The position numbers and the translations under genes were made by a program. This document shows, in pieces, positions 1 through 9,059 of a DNA stretch of 64,000 bases; position 1 is the first letter of the stretch; every line of letters starts with the position of its first letter. This DNA is from Sphingobacteriaceae bacterium (GTDB taxonomy: Bacteria > Bacteroidota > Bacteroidia > B-17B0 > Aurantibacillaceae), in assembly GCA_016709575.1 (NCBI GenBank), contig JADJMM010000003.1, positions 124,001 to 188,000 of the forward strand. The letters run 5' to 3'. Under the pieces are notes generated by a model that was not told the origin of the DNA, searched no databases, and worked only from the letters and a program-made list of their open reading frames with translations.

Positions 1-191
1 ACATTATGGTAATTTGTTTTTTGAATTCTTAAAGTTGAGTTGATAGTAATGGCATGTCCCATACCTGATTGAGGTTTATCTGGGGCAATAACAGCTACTT
101 CACCAAATTGTTTTGCAATGGAAACCAAAAACAAAATTCCCGGTGCGCTTATACCATCATCATTCGTTACAAATATTAAAGGTTTTTGCAT
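1..191 (-). CDS. surE: 5'-nucleotidase SurE, N-terminal part
   Basis: Reading the minus strand from the ATG at 191 gives about 63 residues that run off the left edge of the window. The N-terminus contains the TNDDGI motif followed by APG, then IAPDKPQSGMGHAIT. These are the metal-binding and substrate-loop signatures of SurE, a metal-dependent nucleoside 5'-monophosphate phosphatase of the stationary-phase survival family. The two adjacent Asp residues (DD) are the metal ligands of the family. The gene is divergent from the zinc protease at 409, with about 217 bases between them. Only the first quarter of the usual ~250 residues is visible, so the rest cannot be judged. Confidence 0.93.
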   Translation of the reverse strand, partial: MQKPLIFVTNDDGISAPGILFLVSIAKQFGEVAVIAPDKPQSGMGHAITINSTLRIQKTNYHN

Positions 192-408
192 TTTAAATCG
201 TCAAACTATAAAGCTAAGTTGTATAACGCTTTAAGTGGAGGCTAACTAATTTAATTACTAATAACGCTTTGTTAATTTATGTTAGTAAAGCCAGTCAAAA
301 AGCCAAGTTTAACCAAGTTTGACAATGGAACATTCTTTTTCGTTGTAATTTTGTCAGGAAATAGGCAATGGAATATCATTTGCTGTACTAAATTAAAAAA
401 AGAGAAAT

Positions 409-1110
409 ATGTTTGATCCAATGTTATTAGTAATAGGCATAGTATTTATGCTTATTGGCTTAGTGGTAAGTTCGAGATTAAAATCGAAATTTGCCAAGTA
501 TTCGCAAGAGCGATTATCGAGTGGTTTAAGTGGGAAAGAGATTGCCGAAAAAATGTTGCGCGACTCAGCCATTTACGATGTAAAAGTAGTTTCGGTTGAG
601 GGACAATTAACCGACCATTACAATCCTTTAACCAAAACTGTAAACTTAAGTAACGATGTTTATCACGGGAGGCATGTGGCCGCAGCTGCAGTTTCGGCTC
701 ACGAATGTGGGCACGCTGTGCAACACGCTACTGCTTATACTTGGTTAACAATGAGAAGTAAATTAGTGCCGGCAGTACAAATTAGTTCTTCGGCCATGAA
801 TTTTTTGTCAATAGGAATGTTGTTTTTAGGAGGCATAATGCCGAGCATGGGCAACACATTATTGTTAATTTTCATAGTACTTCAGAGTATTATTACCTTG
901 TTTAGTATTGTCACTTTACCTGTGGAAGTTGATGCCAGTCAGAGAGCATTAGCTTGGTTAAACAGTGCCGGAATTACCTATAATCAAGAACATGAAGAGG
1001 CGAAAGACGCTTTAAAATGGGCAGCTTATACTTACTTTGTTGGGGCTCTTGCTTCTATTACAACTCCCATATTTTTCATTATGAAATATCTGGGTAATAA
1101 CCGCGATTAA
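409..1110 (+). CDS. membrane zinc metallopeptidase, YugP family
   Basis: This 233-residue protein belongs to the neutral zinc metallopeptidase family typified by Bacillus YugP (Zn_peptidase_2). A hydrophobic segment at about 4-22 anchors the N-terminus. The zinc site AHECGHAVQH lies at 97-106 (HExxH with His98, Glu99, His102), and a third ligand is likely in the PVEVDAS stretch at 161-167. Two further hydrophobic segments (about 130-160) and one near the C-terminus (208-228) indicate an integral membrane enzyme with its active site against the membrane. Length and order match the family. The substrate is unknown. The gene stands alone, with a strong terminator just after it. Confidence 0.9.
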   Translation: MFDPMLLVIGIVFMLIGLVVSSRLKSKFAKYSQERLSSGLSGKEIAEKMLRDSAIYDVKVVSVEGQLTDHYNPLTKTVNLSNDVYHGRHVAAAAVSAHECGHAVQHATAYTWLTMRSKLVPAVQISSSAMNFLSIGMLFLGGIMPSMGNTLLLIFIVLQSIITLFSIVTLPVEVDASQRALAWLNSAGITYNQEHEEAKDALKWAAYTYFVGALASITTPIFFIMKYLGNNRD

Positions 1111-1129
1111 TACCTTTTCAAAACTTAAG

Positions 1130-1160
1130 AGCCTTCTATCTTTTGATGGAGGGCTTTTTT
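1130..1160 (+). terminator. intrinsic terminator after the zinc protease gene
   Basis: An 11-bp stem with G-U pairs (left arm AGCCTTCTATC, right arm GATGGAGGGCT, loop TTTT) is followed by a run of six T. It lies 20 bases after the stop codon at 1110 and ends transcription before ridA. Confidence 0.85.
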
Positions 1161-1162
1161 AT

Positions 1163-1170
1163 TATATTTG
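1163..1170 (+). promoter_or_regulatory. -7 promoter box of ridA
   Basis: TATATTTG is a perfect match to the Bacteroidota -7 consensus TAnnTTTG. It sits directly after the preceding terminator and 22 bases before the ridA ATG. No convincing TTG -33 element is visible because the terminator occupies that space. Confidence 0.6.
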
Positions 1171-1192
1171 TTTCATATTAAATCAAATTTTT

Positions 1193-1576
1193 ATGAAAAA
1201 AATAGTTCAAACTTCAAACGCTCCGGCTCCAATTGGCCCTTATAATCAGGCAGTTATAGTAGGAGATTCGGTTTATATTTCAGGTACTATTGCTATGGAT
1301 TTACAATCGAAGCAACTCATAAAAACCACTAATATTAAAGAGGAGACCAAGATTGTGATGGATTATATTGGGGCTATTTTGAAAGCTGCTAATATCGAAT
1401 TCGACAATGTTGTAAAAACTACCATTTTCCTTAACGACATGAACAACTTCGTTCATGTGAATGAGGTGTACAGTTCATATTTCAAAAAAGACTTCCCGGC
1501 AAGGGCTACTATCCAGGCTCAAAGGCTACCAAAAGACGCCAATGTTGAAATCAGTATGGAAGCTAAAATCTTTTAA
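1193..1576 (+). CDS. ridA: RidA family reactive intermediate deaminase
   Basis: The protein has 127 residues, the normal length for RidA (YjgF/YER057c/UK114). The family hydrolyses reactive enamine/imine intermediates released by PLP enzymes such as threonine dehydratase, protecting other PLP enzymes. The sequence shows the family start (APAPIGPYNQA at 10-20), the YISGTIAMD strand, and FPARAT at 101-106 with the carboxylate-binding Arg104. The C-terminal VEI strand carries Glu119. It is expected to be a cytosolic trimer. It has its own promoter box and is followed by a separate RRM gene. Confidence 0.95.
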   Translation: MKKIVQTSNAPAPIGPYNQAVIVGDSVYISGTIAMDLQSKQLIKTTNIKEETKIVMDYIGAILKAANIEFDNVVKTTIFLNDMNNFVHVNEVYSSYFKKDFPARATIQAQRLPKDANVEISMEAKIF

Positions 1577-1663
1577 TAGGGTATTTTAACCGACCAATCA
1601 CAAAAATTTGCAGATTGAAAAAATTTCTTTATTTTTACTTAAAGATATTAACAATTTCAAGCT

Positions 1664-1948
1664 ATGAATATTTTTGTAAGCAACATTAGTTTTAAGGTGA
1701 GAGAACAATCTTTAAAAGAGTTGTTCCAACAGTACGGAGAAGTTTCTAACGTTCGTATTATTAAAGATAAAGAAACTCGCCGTAGTAAAGGTTATGGTTT
1801 TGTTGAAATGCCAAATGATGCTGAAGGAAACGCAGCCATTAACGGTTTAAATGGAAGCGATCATAACGAAAGAACAATTGTAGTAGCCGAAGCGAAAGGC
1901 AAAAGAGAAGCTACTGACACTGCCGGAAACACAACAGAAGAAAATTAA
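1664..1948 (+). CDS. RNA-binding protein with one RRM domain
   Basis: This 94-residue protein is a single RNA recognition motif with a short acidic, Thr-rich tail. RNP2 is IFVSNI at 3-8 and RNP1 is SKGYGFVEM at 41-49, with the aromatic residues that stack on RNA bases in place. Small single-RRM proteins of this kind are common in Bacteroidota and cyanobacteria, and several are cold-inducible or act on mRNA. The target here is unknown. The gene is monocistronic, with a strong terminator 24 bases downstream and an AT-rich upstream region without a clear -7 box. Confidence 0.93.
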   Translation: MNIFVSNISFKVREQSLKELFQQYGEVSNVRIIKDKETRRSKGYGFVEMPNDAEGNAAINGLNGSDHNERTIVVAEAKGKREATDTAGNTTEEN

Positions 1949-1971
1949 TATATAACAAACTTTACTGAAAG

Positions 1972-2001
1972 GCCGATTCGCAAATGTGAATCGGCTTTTT
2001 T
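1972..2001 (+). terminator. intrinsic terminator after the RRM gene
   Basis: A perfect 8-bp stem (GCCGATTC at 1972-1979, GAATCGGC at 1988-1995) has an 8-base loop and is followed by six T. Confidence 0.9.
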
Positions 2002-2258
2002 ATTGTTTAGATTTTAGATTTCAAAAGTTTGATAAAATCCGTCTGTTTATAAATTTCGTTTGACCAAACTTTCCTCTCACTTATCTAATAATTCGCATCA
2101 CCTATTAATTAGATGTTTAAACATTCGAAAAGAATACTAACTTTATAGTGTTGTTTTTACTCTTACCGGATTGTGATTTTACTTCTTATTACTCTTTGTA
2201 GAGTTTAGTTGTAACATTATCATCCATCATTTATCTTAATGTAATTTATTTTGACTTT

Positions 2259-2352
2259 TTCTGATTTCTCATAAATCAGAACGTATAGCGAATACGCAAT
2301 TACTGTATAAAAAACATTAGGGATTTCTTGAGAAAAACAACTTAAAGAAATC
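2259..2352 (+). promoter_or_regulatory. structured leader with three hairpins before the T9SS giant gene
   Basis: The 350-base gap between the RRM terminator and the ATG at 2356 holds three perfect inverted repeats at its downstream end. They are TTCTGATTT / AAATCAGAA (2259-2267 and 2273-2281), CGTAT / ATACG (2282-2286 and 2292-2296), and GATTTCTT / AAGAAATC (2322-2329 and 2345-2352). The last ends three bases before the start codon, so folding would occlude the ribosome-binding region. Either a structured 5' leader or a cluster of operator dyads would fit. In the remainder, 2002-2258, I see no gene and no clear signal. Confidence 0.45.
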
Positions 2353-2355
2353 TGC

Positions 2356-5300
2356 ATGAAAAAAATTGTAATTGTTTTTTTTCTTTTTATTGTTACTCTT
2401 AACTCTGAAGGGCAATCTCTTGCTAATTACACATCGGTTAGAAATACAGGTGCGACCTATGCTTCAATTAATGCATTTGGACTTGCTTTTAGTAATTGGC
2501 GTAATACTGCAACATTTACACAAGACAATAACCGTTCAGATTTTACCGATATAGGATTTGATTTTTGGTACAACGGTATCAGATACACCCAATTTAGCGC
2601 TTCCACAAATGGCTTTATTGATTTTTCAAACTCTACTGATGATGGCGGACCAACTGCTGATGATTTCGGATATGCTAATACTGCCTTCACAAGTAACAAT
2701 ATTGCAAACTCAACCAATCCGGCTATAGCACCTTTTTATGACGACTTAACTGCTCAGGGCGGTGCTGATCCATTAGGAACAAGTATTAATTATTTCGTAT
2801 CAGGCACTGCGCCAAACCGAACTTTAACAATTGAATGGATTAACATGGCAGTTTATTTGAACACTACGCCAAGTTTAAATTTTCAGGTGCAATTAATTGA
2901 AACTTCCGGTCGCATAAAAATAAATTATGGTACCATGACTCAAGGGACACAAACTTTTAATTACAGTATGGGGTTAAATGCGAACGTTATTAACGCAACA
3001 CCTACAGCCGCACAATTAAAAGAACTACAAACTGTAAACTCTAATGTTTTTAGCAACACCGTACAAAACGGTTTAGTTGCAATGCCGGCTGCCAACTCGC
3101 AATATGTTTTTACTCCACCCGTTCCAGCAAATCCTTCAGGAAGTTTAACTTTTTCAGGAGTGAGTCAAGGTGGCATGACATTAAATTGGACGAACTGGGC
3201 AACAAACGAAGTTGGTTATGTGATTTATAATTCAACCGATGGAGTTAACTTCAATTTCGTAACTCAAACTGCCGCTAATGCAGTTACTAACGCTGTTGCG
3301 GGATTGTTACCATCAACAACTTATTACTGGCGATTATATGCTGTAACCGAAGGTTGTTTAAGTGGGGTTCTAACAGGTACTCAAGCAACAAGTCCGGGTG
3401 GAAATAAAATATCAGTTAATAGTGGTAATTGGAGTACTGTTACAACGTGGAGTCCAACAGGAACACCAACAAGTGGAGATAATGTAACAATAGCAAATGG
3501 ACATACCGTATCTATAAACGTAAACGGACAATGTAATTCTTTAATAGTAGGTCAAGGTGGAGCGGCCACACTACAATACAACGGTGCAACGGCAAGAGTT
3601 TTAACTGTAAGTAATAATCTAACGGTTAGCACAGGTGCTACATTTAACGTGAACACCGGATCCAATGTAACGCACACTGTTAACTTATTAGGGAATGTTA
3701 CAAATAACGGAACATTAAATTTTGCTACAGACGGTAATAGTTTATGCAACGCTCGATTTATAAAAACAACAGGCAATCAAACTATAAGCGGAACTGGCGC
3801 AACAACTAATTTTAATACTATAACTTGTAATGTTGGCAGTTCATTAACCAACATATTAGACATTAGTTCGTCTAATTTTACAGCGCCTGCCAACTTCCTA
3901 ACACTTACCAGCGGTACTTTTAAATTGTCAACCGCAAATGCAAGCAATATTACACCTTTTACCGCAGCGGGTTCTATTTTGCAAAATCAGGGAATTTGGC
4001 TTAACTCAGCTAACTCCATAATTAATTTTGGAGCCGGGGTAACACTTACAGGAAAAATAACTGTTAGTAACGGAACCATGAACATTGGAAATGCTGCTAA
4101 TGAAGATTTATTATCAAGTGGTGGTTCCTTTAGTGTTACAGGCGGTGTTACAAATATTGCCGGAAAATATTACTCAACAGGAATTAATAATTTAACCTAT
4201 TTTGCAATTAGCAACGGAACTGTTAACGTACCTACTTCAGGCTCTACAGATGCAACAAATGCCCCATTTCAAATTACCGGTGCCGGCTCATCATTTAATA
4301 TGAGTGGTGGACTTATTGTAATTCCAAGAGCAGGAGGCACAGGCGCGCAAAATTTAGGTTACATTAATACAGGTTCCAGTATTGGTTCTGTTACCGGTGG
4401 AACTTTACAAATAGGAAATGCTACAACACCAGCCGCACAAATTATGTGTGTTAATTCTAACTTCGCAATTGGTAATTTAAATGTTAGTAGTGCTAATGCA
4501 ACAGCCTCTGTTACCACAAACGCATTAAATGTTTTTAGAAATGTTTTAATATCAAGCGGAACACTTAACGCCGGAAATTTAAATATTACATTAGGTGGTA
4601 ATTGGACCAACAACGGCGGCACCTATACACCGGGAACAAACACAACTATCTTCAGCTCAACAATAGCACAAAGTATTTTTAAAAGTGGTGGCGAAACATT
4701 TAATAACCTTACTTTTAGTGGTGCCGGTGTAAAAACATTTTCAAGCGCAGTTACCGGTTCAAATGTTTCAGTTAATGGTGGATCCACTATTGATGTGAAT
4801 TCTCCAAGCCATCAATTAACTATTCGTGGTAATTACACTAACAATGGATCGGTAAACACCAGAACAGGCACAATCTTGTTTAACGGAACAGTTGCACAAA
4901 CTATTGGAGGAACTTCTATAACTAACTTTCATAACCTTACCATCAATAAAGCAAGCGGAGGTATTTCCTTATTGAGCGCTCAAAATCTTATTAATACTTT
5001 AAATTTAAATAACGGCGTATTCAGCACTAATTCACAGGCTTTCACAATGATTTCAACAGCTACTATGACAGCACGTATTGCACAAATTACAGGCACTGGT
5101 GATATTACAGGGAATGTTATTGTACAACGGTTTGCACCTGGTGGCTTTACGGGCTGGGCACTATTAGGAGCGCCTATTTCAAGCGCTCTGACACTGAATG
5201 ATTGGGATGATGATATTGTTATTAGCTGTCCAACTTGTCCGGACGGATACGCAGCAGGCTTTCCTTCAATTTATACCTATGATGAAACGCAACCGGGTTT

Positions 5301-7011
5301 ATATGATGCGGTTAATTCATACTCTGCTTTAAATACCATTAACGATCCAATCATACCAAACAAGGGGTATTGGGTTTATCTTGGAACTGGTCCTGTATCA
5401 ACAAGTAATATTACTTTAGATGTAACTGGTTCTGTGAGAAAATTTAATACTTCTATTCCATTAACCCGTACTAATACCGGTTCCATACCGGATGATGGTT
5501 GGAATTTAATTCACAACCCCTATCCTTCACCAATTCGCTGGAGTTTATTAAGAGGTGCTACTGCTAATTTAGATAATGCTATTTATGTTTATAATGCCGA
5601 TTTAAACGCCGGTGCCGGAGCATATGCTACTTATGTAAATAATATTAGTAGTCCTTCAATTAGTGCAGGAGGTGTTGGTGATACTATTCCAATGAGTCAG
5701 GCTTTTTATGTACACTCAACCGGAGCTACAGTTTTAAATGCACAGGAATCTCATAAAACAGGCGGACAACCAACATTCTTAAAAATGATTCCTTCGGCTC
5801 CAACTATAGCTAGCAGTATGCCATTACTACGTTTAAATTTAAAGAACGCTGCAGGGTATGATGACGAAACTGTTTTATATTATGAAAGCGGCGCAACTGA
5901 TTTTTTCGATGAAGGTTTTGATGCTTACAAAATGCGCGGACAAGATCCGAATGCGCCAATAATTGCTTTAGAAAAAACTGTGGAGTTCCAAGTGAATGGC
6001 ATTAATCCTATCAGCGGTAATTTTACCATGCCATTAAAAACAACAACTGGTTATCCCGGAACATATACCATCACGGCAAATAACATTAGTTCATTTCCTG
6101 CAGGTGCTTGTATTACACTTTATGATAAACTATTGGGAATTACAACGGATTTAAAAACATCAAATTATGTTTTCAATCTTTCTTCAACAACCACTACAGC
6201 GCGTTTCGATTTAAACATTTCTGTTAACCCATTAAATATTAATAGTACAACCAATCAACCTGTTTGTACGCAGGCAAATTCAGGTGAGATTACCGCCGTA
6301 GGTGCTAATGCAGGACCATGGAATTACTATTGGAAAAATTCGGTTGGTGCAACTATTAAAACAAGTTTATCAAAAACTACTGCTGATACTTTAAATAATT
6401 TATCCGGTAGTACTTATACGGTTGAAGTAAATACGGTTGGTATGTGCGATAATAACACAACCGCCTTTGTAATAAACCCAATAACACTTCCAACTGCTGC
6501 ATTTGTAAGTGAAGATACTACTGATTTAAGTTTAGGAGCACTGGTTAATTTCACCAATACTTCTACAAACTCAAGTTCTGATTTTTGGGATTTTGGTGAT
6601 GGTGTAGGTTTCTCTACAGCAACTTCTCCAAATTATAATTATACTTCAACAGGAAATTTTACAGCAACTTTGATAAGTACAAGCAGCACCGGATGTAATG
6701 ATACAACCACAAAAACAATTGTTGTAATAAATTCAATAAGTACCGGAATTGAATCGTACGAAAATTCAACCGTTTTGCTTGTACGGACTATTAACGAGAA
6801 TAATTATTTAATTCAACAAAAATTAAATTCAGAAACGGATTTGAATTTTAAATTAACTGATGCTATTGGCCGTTTATTAACCAACTATGGTGATACTAAA
6901 TCCGATAAACTAAATTTATCAGTGGATTTGAGAAATTATCCCCAAGGAATTTATTTTCTTACCATATTGGCAAACGATAAGCCAATAACTATTAAGCTCC
7001 CTGTGAAATAG
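2356..7011 (+). CDS. large secreted T9SS protein with Fn3, beta-solenoid and PKD domains
   Basis: A 1551-residue secreted or surface protein. Residues 1-20 are a signal peptide ending near SEGQ. An N-terminal domain (about 25-250) is followed by a fibronectin type III module (about 258-345). A G8-like strand pattern (GNWSTVTTWSPTG, then GDNVTIANGHTV) opens a long Ser/Thr/Asn/Gly-rich repetitive beta region to about 950. A PKD domain lies near 1380-1465 with the WDFGDG motif at about 1411. Residues 1478-1551 form a T9SS sorting domain ending GIYFLTILANDKPITIKL. It is probably an adhesin-like or matrix protein, since I see no catalytic motif. The stop codon is TAG. Confidence 0.88.
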   Translation: MKKIVIVFFLFIVTLNSEGQSLANYTSVRNTGATYASINAFGLAFSNWRNTATFTQDNNRSDFTDIGFDFWYNGIRYTQFSASTNGFIDFSNSTDDGGPTADDFGYANTAFTSNNIANSTNPAIAPFYDDLTAQGGADPLGTSINYFVSGTAPNRTLTIEWINMAVYLNTTPSLNFQVQLIETSGRIKINYGTMTQGTQTFNYSMGLNANVINATPTAAQLKELQTVNSNVFSNTVQNGLVAMPAANSQYVFTPPVPANPSGSLTFSGVSQGGMTLNWTNWATNEVGYVIYNSTDGVNFNFVTQTAANAVTNAVAGLLPSTTYYWRLYAVTEGCLSGVLTGTQATSPGGNKISVNSGNWSTVTTWSPTGTPTSGDNVTIANGHTVSINVNGQCNSLIVGQGGAATLQYNGATARVLTVSNNLTVSTGATFNVNTGSNVTHTVNLLGNVTNNGTLNFATDGNSLCNARFIKTTGNQTISGTGATTNFNTITCNVGSSLTNILDISSSNFTAPANFLTLTSGTFKLSTANASNITPFTAAGSILQNQGIWLNSANSIINFGAGVTLTGKITVSNGTMNIGNAANEDLLSSGGSFSVTGGVTNIAGKYYSTGINNLTYFAISNGTVNVPTSGSTDATNAPFQITGAGSSFNMSGGLIVIPRAGGTGAQNLGYINTGSSIGSVTGGTLQIGNATTPAAQIMCVNSNFAIGNLNVSSANATASVTTNALNVFRNVLISSGTLNAGNLNITLGGNWTNNGGTYTPGTNTTIFSSTIAQSIFKSGGETFNNLTFSGAGVKTFSSAVTGSNVSVNGGSTIDVNSPSHQLTIRGNYTNNGSVNTRTGTILFNGTVAQTIGGTSITNFHNLTINKASGGISLLSAQNLINTLNLNNGVFSTNSQAFTMISTATMTARIAQITGTGDITGNVIVQRFAPGGFTGWALLGAPISSALTLNDWDDDIVISCPTCPDGYAAGFPSIYTYDETQPGLYDAVNSYSALNTINDPIIPNKGYWVYLGTGPVSTSNITLDVTGSVRKFNTSIPLTRTNTGSIPDDGWNLIHNPYPSPIRWSLLRGATANLDNAIYVYNADLNAGAGAYATYVNNISSPSISAGGVGDTIPMSQAFYVHSTGATVLNAQESHKTGGQPTFLKMIPSAPTIASSMPLLRLNLKNAAGYDDETVLYYESGATDFFDEGFDAYKMRGQDPNAPIIALEKTVEFQVNGINPISGNFTMPLKTTTGYPGTYTITANNISSFPAGACITLYDKLLGITTDLKTSNYVFNLSSTTTTARFDLNISVNPLNINSTTNQPVCTQANSGEITAVGANAGPWNYYWKNSVGATIKTSLSKTTADTLNNLSGSTYTVEVNTVGMCDNNTTAFVINPITLPTAAFVSEDTTDLSLGALVNFTNTSTNSSSDFWDFGDGVGFSTATSPNYNYTSTGNFTATLISTSSTGCNDTTTKTIVVINSISTGIESYENSTVLLVRTINENNYLIQQKLNSETDLNFKLTDAIGRLLTNYGDTKSDKLNLSVDLRNYPQGIYFLTILANDKPITIKLPVK

Positions 7012-7082
7012 GCAATTACATTATAAACAGGACTCACTTTTTTAAGGGTTTATAGCTGATTTTATCCTAAATTAGCTACCCC

Positions 7083-9058
7083 TTGATACCTAAAGATACC
7101 ATAGATAAAATTATTGACGCCGCCCGAATTGAGGATGTGGTGGGTGATTTCATCACACTTAAAAAACGTGGTGCTAATTTCTTAGGGCTATGTCCTTTTC
7201 ATGGCGAAAAAACACCTTCATTTACTGTTTCTCCTGCAAAAGGAATTTACAAATGCTTTGGTTGCGGTAAGGCAGGGACTTCTGTAAACTTTATTATGGA
7301 TAGCCAACAACTCAGTTATCCTGAGGCTTTACGTTGGTTAGCAAAAAAATACAGCATCGAAATTGTTGAACGCGAAATAAGTGTTGAAGAACGCGCCGCG
7401 CAAACCGAAAAAGAAAGTCTTTATATAGTAATGCAATACGCACAGCGTTACTTCACCGATAACATGTACAACAACGACATGGGCCGCTCTATCGGCTTAG
7501 GTTATTTTGTTGAGCGTGGTTTTAGTCAGGATATTATTAAGAAATTTCAGTTAGGTTATAGTTCTGAAGACAAATATGCTTTAAGCAGAGAGGCCGTAAA
7601 AAATTCTTACAAGCCCGAGTACTTAGTAAAAACAGGTTTAAGTATTTTAAGCAACCAACATGTTGAAGGAACTCCTATAACCGAAAAAGATATTTTCGAT
7701 CGTTACCAGAACCGTGTTATGTTTCCTATTCATGATGTGGGCGGAAGAGTAATTGGTTTTGGTGGAAGGATTTTAGGCAGCGATAAAAAAATGGCGAAGT
7801 ACATCAACTCGCCACAGACTGATATTTACGATAAGAGTAAAGTCTTATACGGATTATGGTTCGCTAAAAAGCCATTCAGGAAAAAGATAATGTATTCTTA
7901 GTTGAGGGTTACACGGATGTTATTTCGATGCACCAATCGGGTATCGAGAACGTGGTAGCTTCTTCAGGAACTTCTTTAACGGTTGAACAAATAAAAGCCA
8001 TTCATCGTTTCACTTCTAACATTACTGTTTTATTCGATGGCGACAGCGCAGGTGAAAAAGCCAGTATACGCGCGATTGATCTTTTATTGGAAGAAGGCAT
8101 GAATGTAAAAGTGCTGATGTTCCCCGATAATGATGATCCGGATTCCTTCAGTAAAAAAGTAACCGCCGAACAATTTCAGGATTACATTGCCAATAACAGA
8201 CAGGACTTTTTAGCTTATAAAACACGCGCTTTATTTAACGAGACCAAGAACGATCCGATTCGTAAAGCCACGGTAATAAAAGATATAGTACAAAGTATTT
8301 CTTTAATTCCTGACGCGATTATTCGTTCCGTTTATATTAAAGAATGTGCTTCTATTATGGAATTGCAGGAAAATATTCTGCAACAGGAAGTAAATAAATT
8401 ACGCCGCGCAAAAGGAATTAAAGGTGAACAAAAGCAAGAGACGACAAACGCTGATGTTCCAACTGAAACTTTCTTTGAAGAGGAAGAAAAACAGGAATCG
8501 ATAATTATTTCTGAAAGTGAAGAGAAAGAATTATTACGTTTGATTTTACAATACGGAAATGTAATTATTAGTGTAGAGGCAGAAAATGAAGCTAAAGAAG
8601 CTCATGAATTTGAATTAACTATTTCTGAATACGTTTTATTTGAATTAATGCGTGATGAAATCAGCTTCCTCAACCCTATTCATCAAATGATATTGGATGA
8701 ATACACGCATCAATTACAAGAAGGTTCTTTGCCGGAGTTTAACTATTTTAAAAATCATTTAAATCCTGCTATCTCCACTTTTGCCATTGATATGGCTTCA
8801 GCAACTTCTGAATTAAGTCACAAGTGGGAAAGTTTTGGAGTTCTAGTAGAGAATGAAATTTACACACTAAAAAAAGCAGTAACACACACCATTTACAGTT
8901 TAAAAGAAAAACGTTTAGGTTTGATGTTACACGAAAAACAAGAGCTACTAAAAACCGCCCCTGAAGAAGAACACGAAGATATTTTAAGAGACATTCTCCG
9001 TTTAACCAAAGTAAAAACCCACGTGAATAAATTATTGGGGCGAATTGTGGTGAAGTAA
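7083..9058 (+). CDS. dnaG: DNA primase DnaG, with one frameshift in the sequence
   Basis: DNA primase, which makes RNA primers for replication. It starts at a TTG (7083) giving MIPKDTIDKI, the usual Bacteroidota DnaG N-terminus. The CHC2 zinc finger uses Cys37, His40, Cys58 and Cys61 (CPFH and CFGCG). The catalytic core follows, then TOPRIM with EGYTDV and DGDSAG, then a C-terminal helicase-binding region. The frame breaks at an A5 run (7866-7870), where GCT-AAAAAA-GCC is expected. Before it the reading is GLWFAKK, and after it AIQEKDNVFLVEGYTDV. One restored A gives about 658 residues, the normal length. Because primase is essential, I treat the break as a sequence error rather than a pseudogene. 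Confidence 0.93.
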
Positions 9059-9059
9059 A

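Noticed and set aside
7083..9058. Programmed frameshift in dnaG at the A-run
   Set aside because: The run is only A5 with no conserved slippery heptamer or downstream structure that I can see, and the same kind of one-base loss affects many unrelated genes here.
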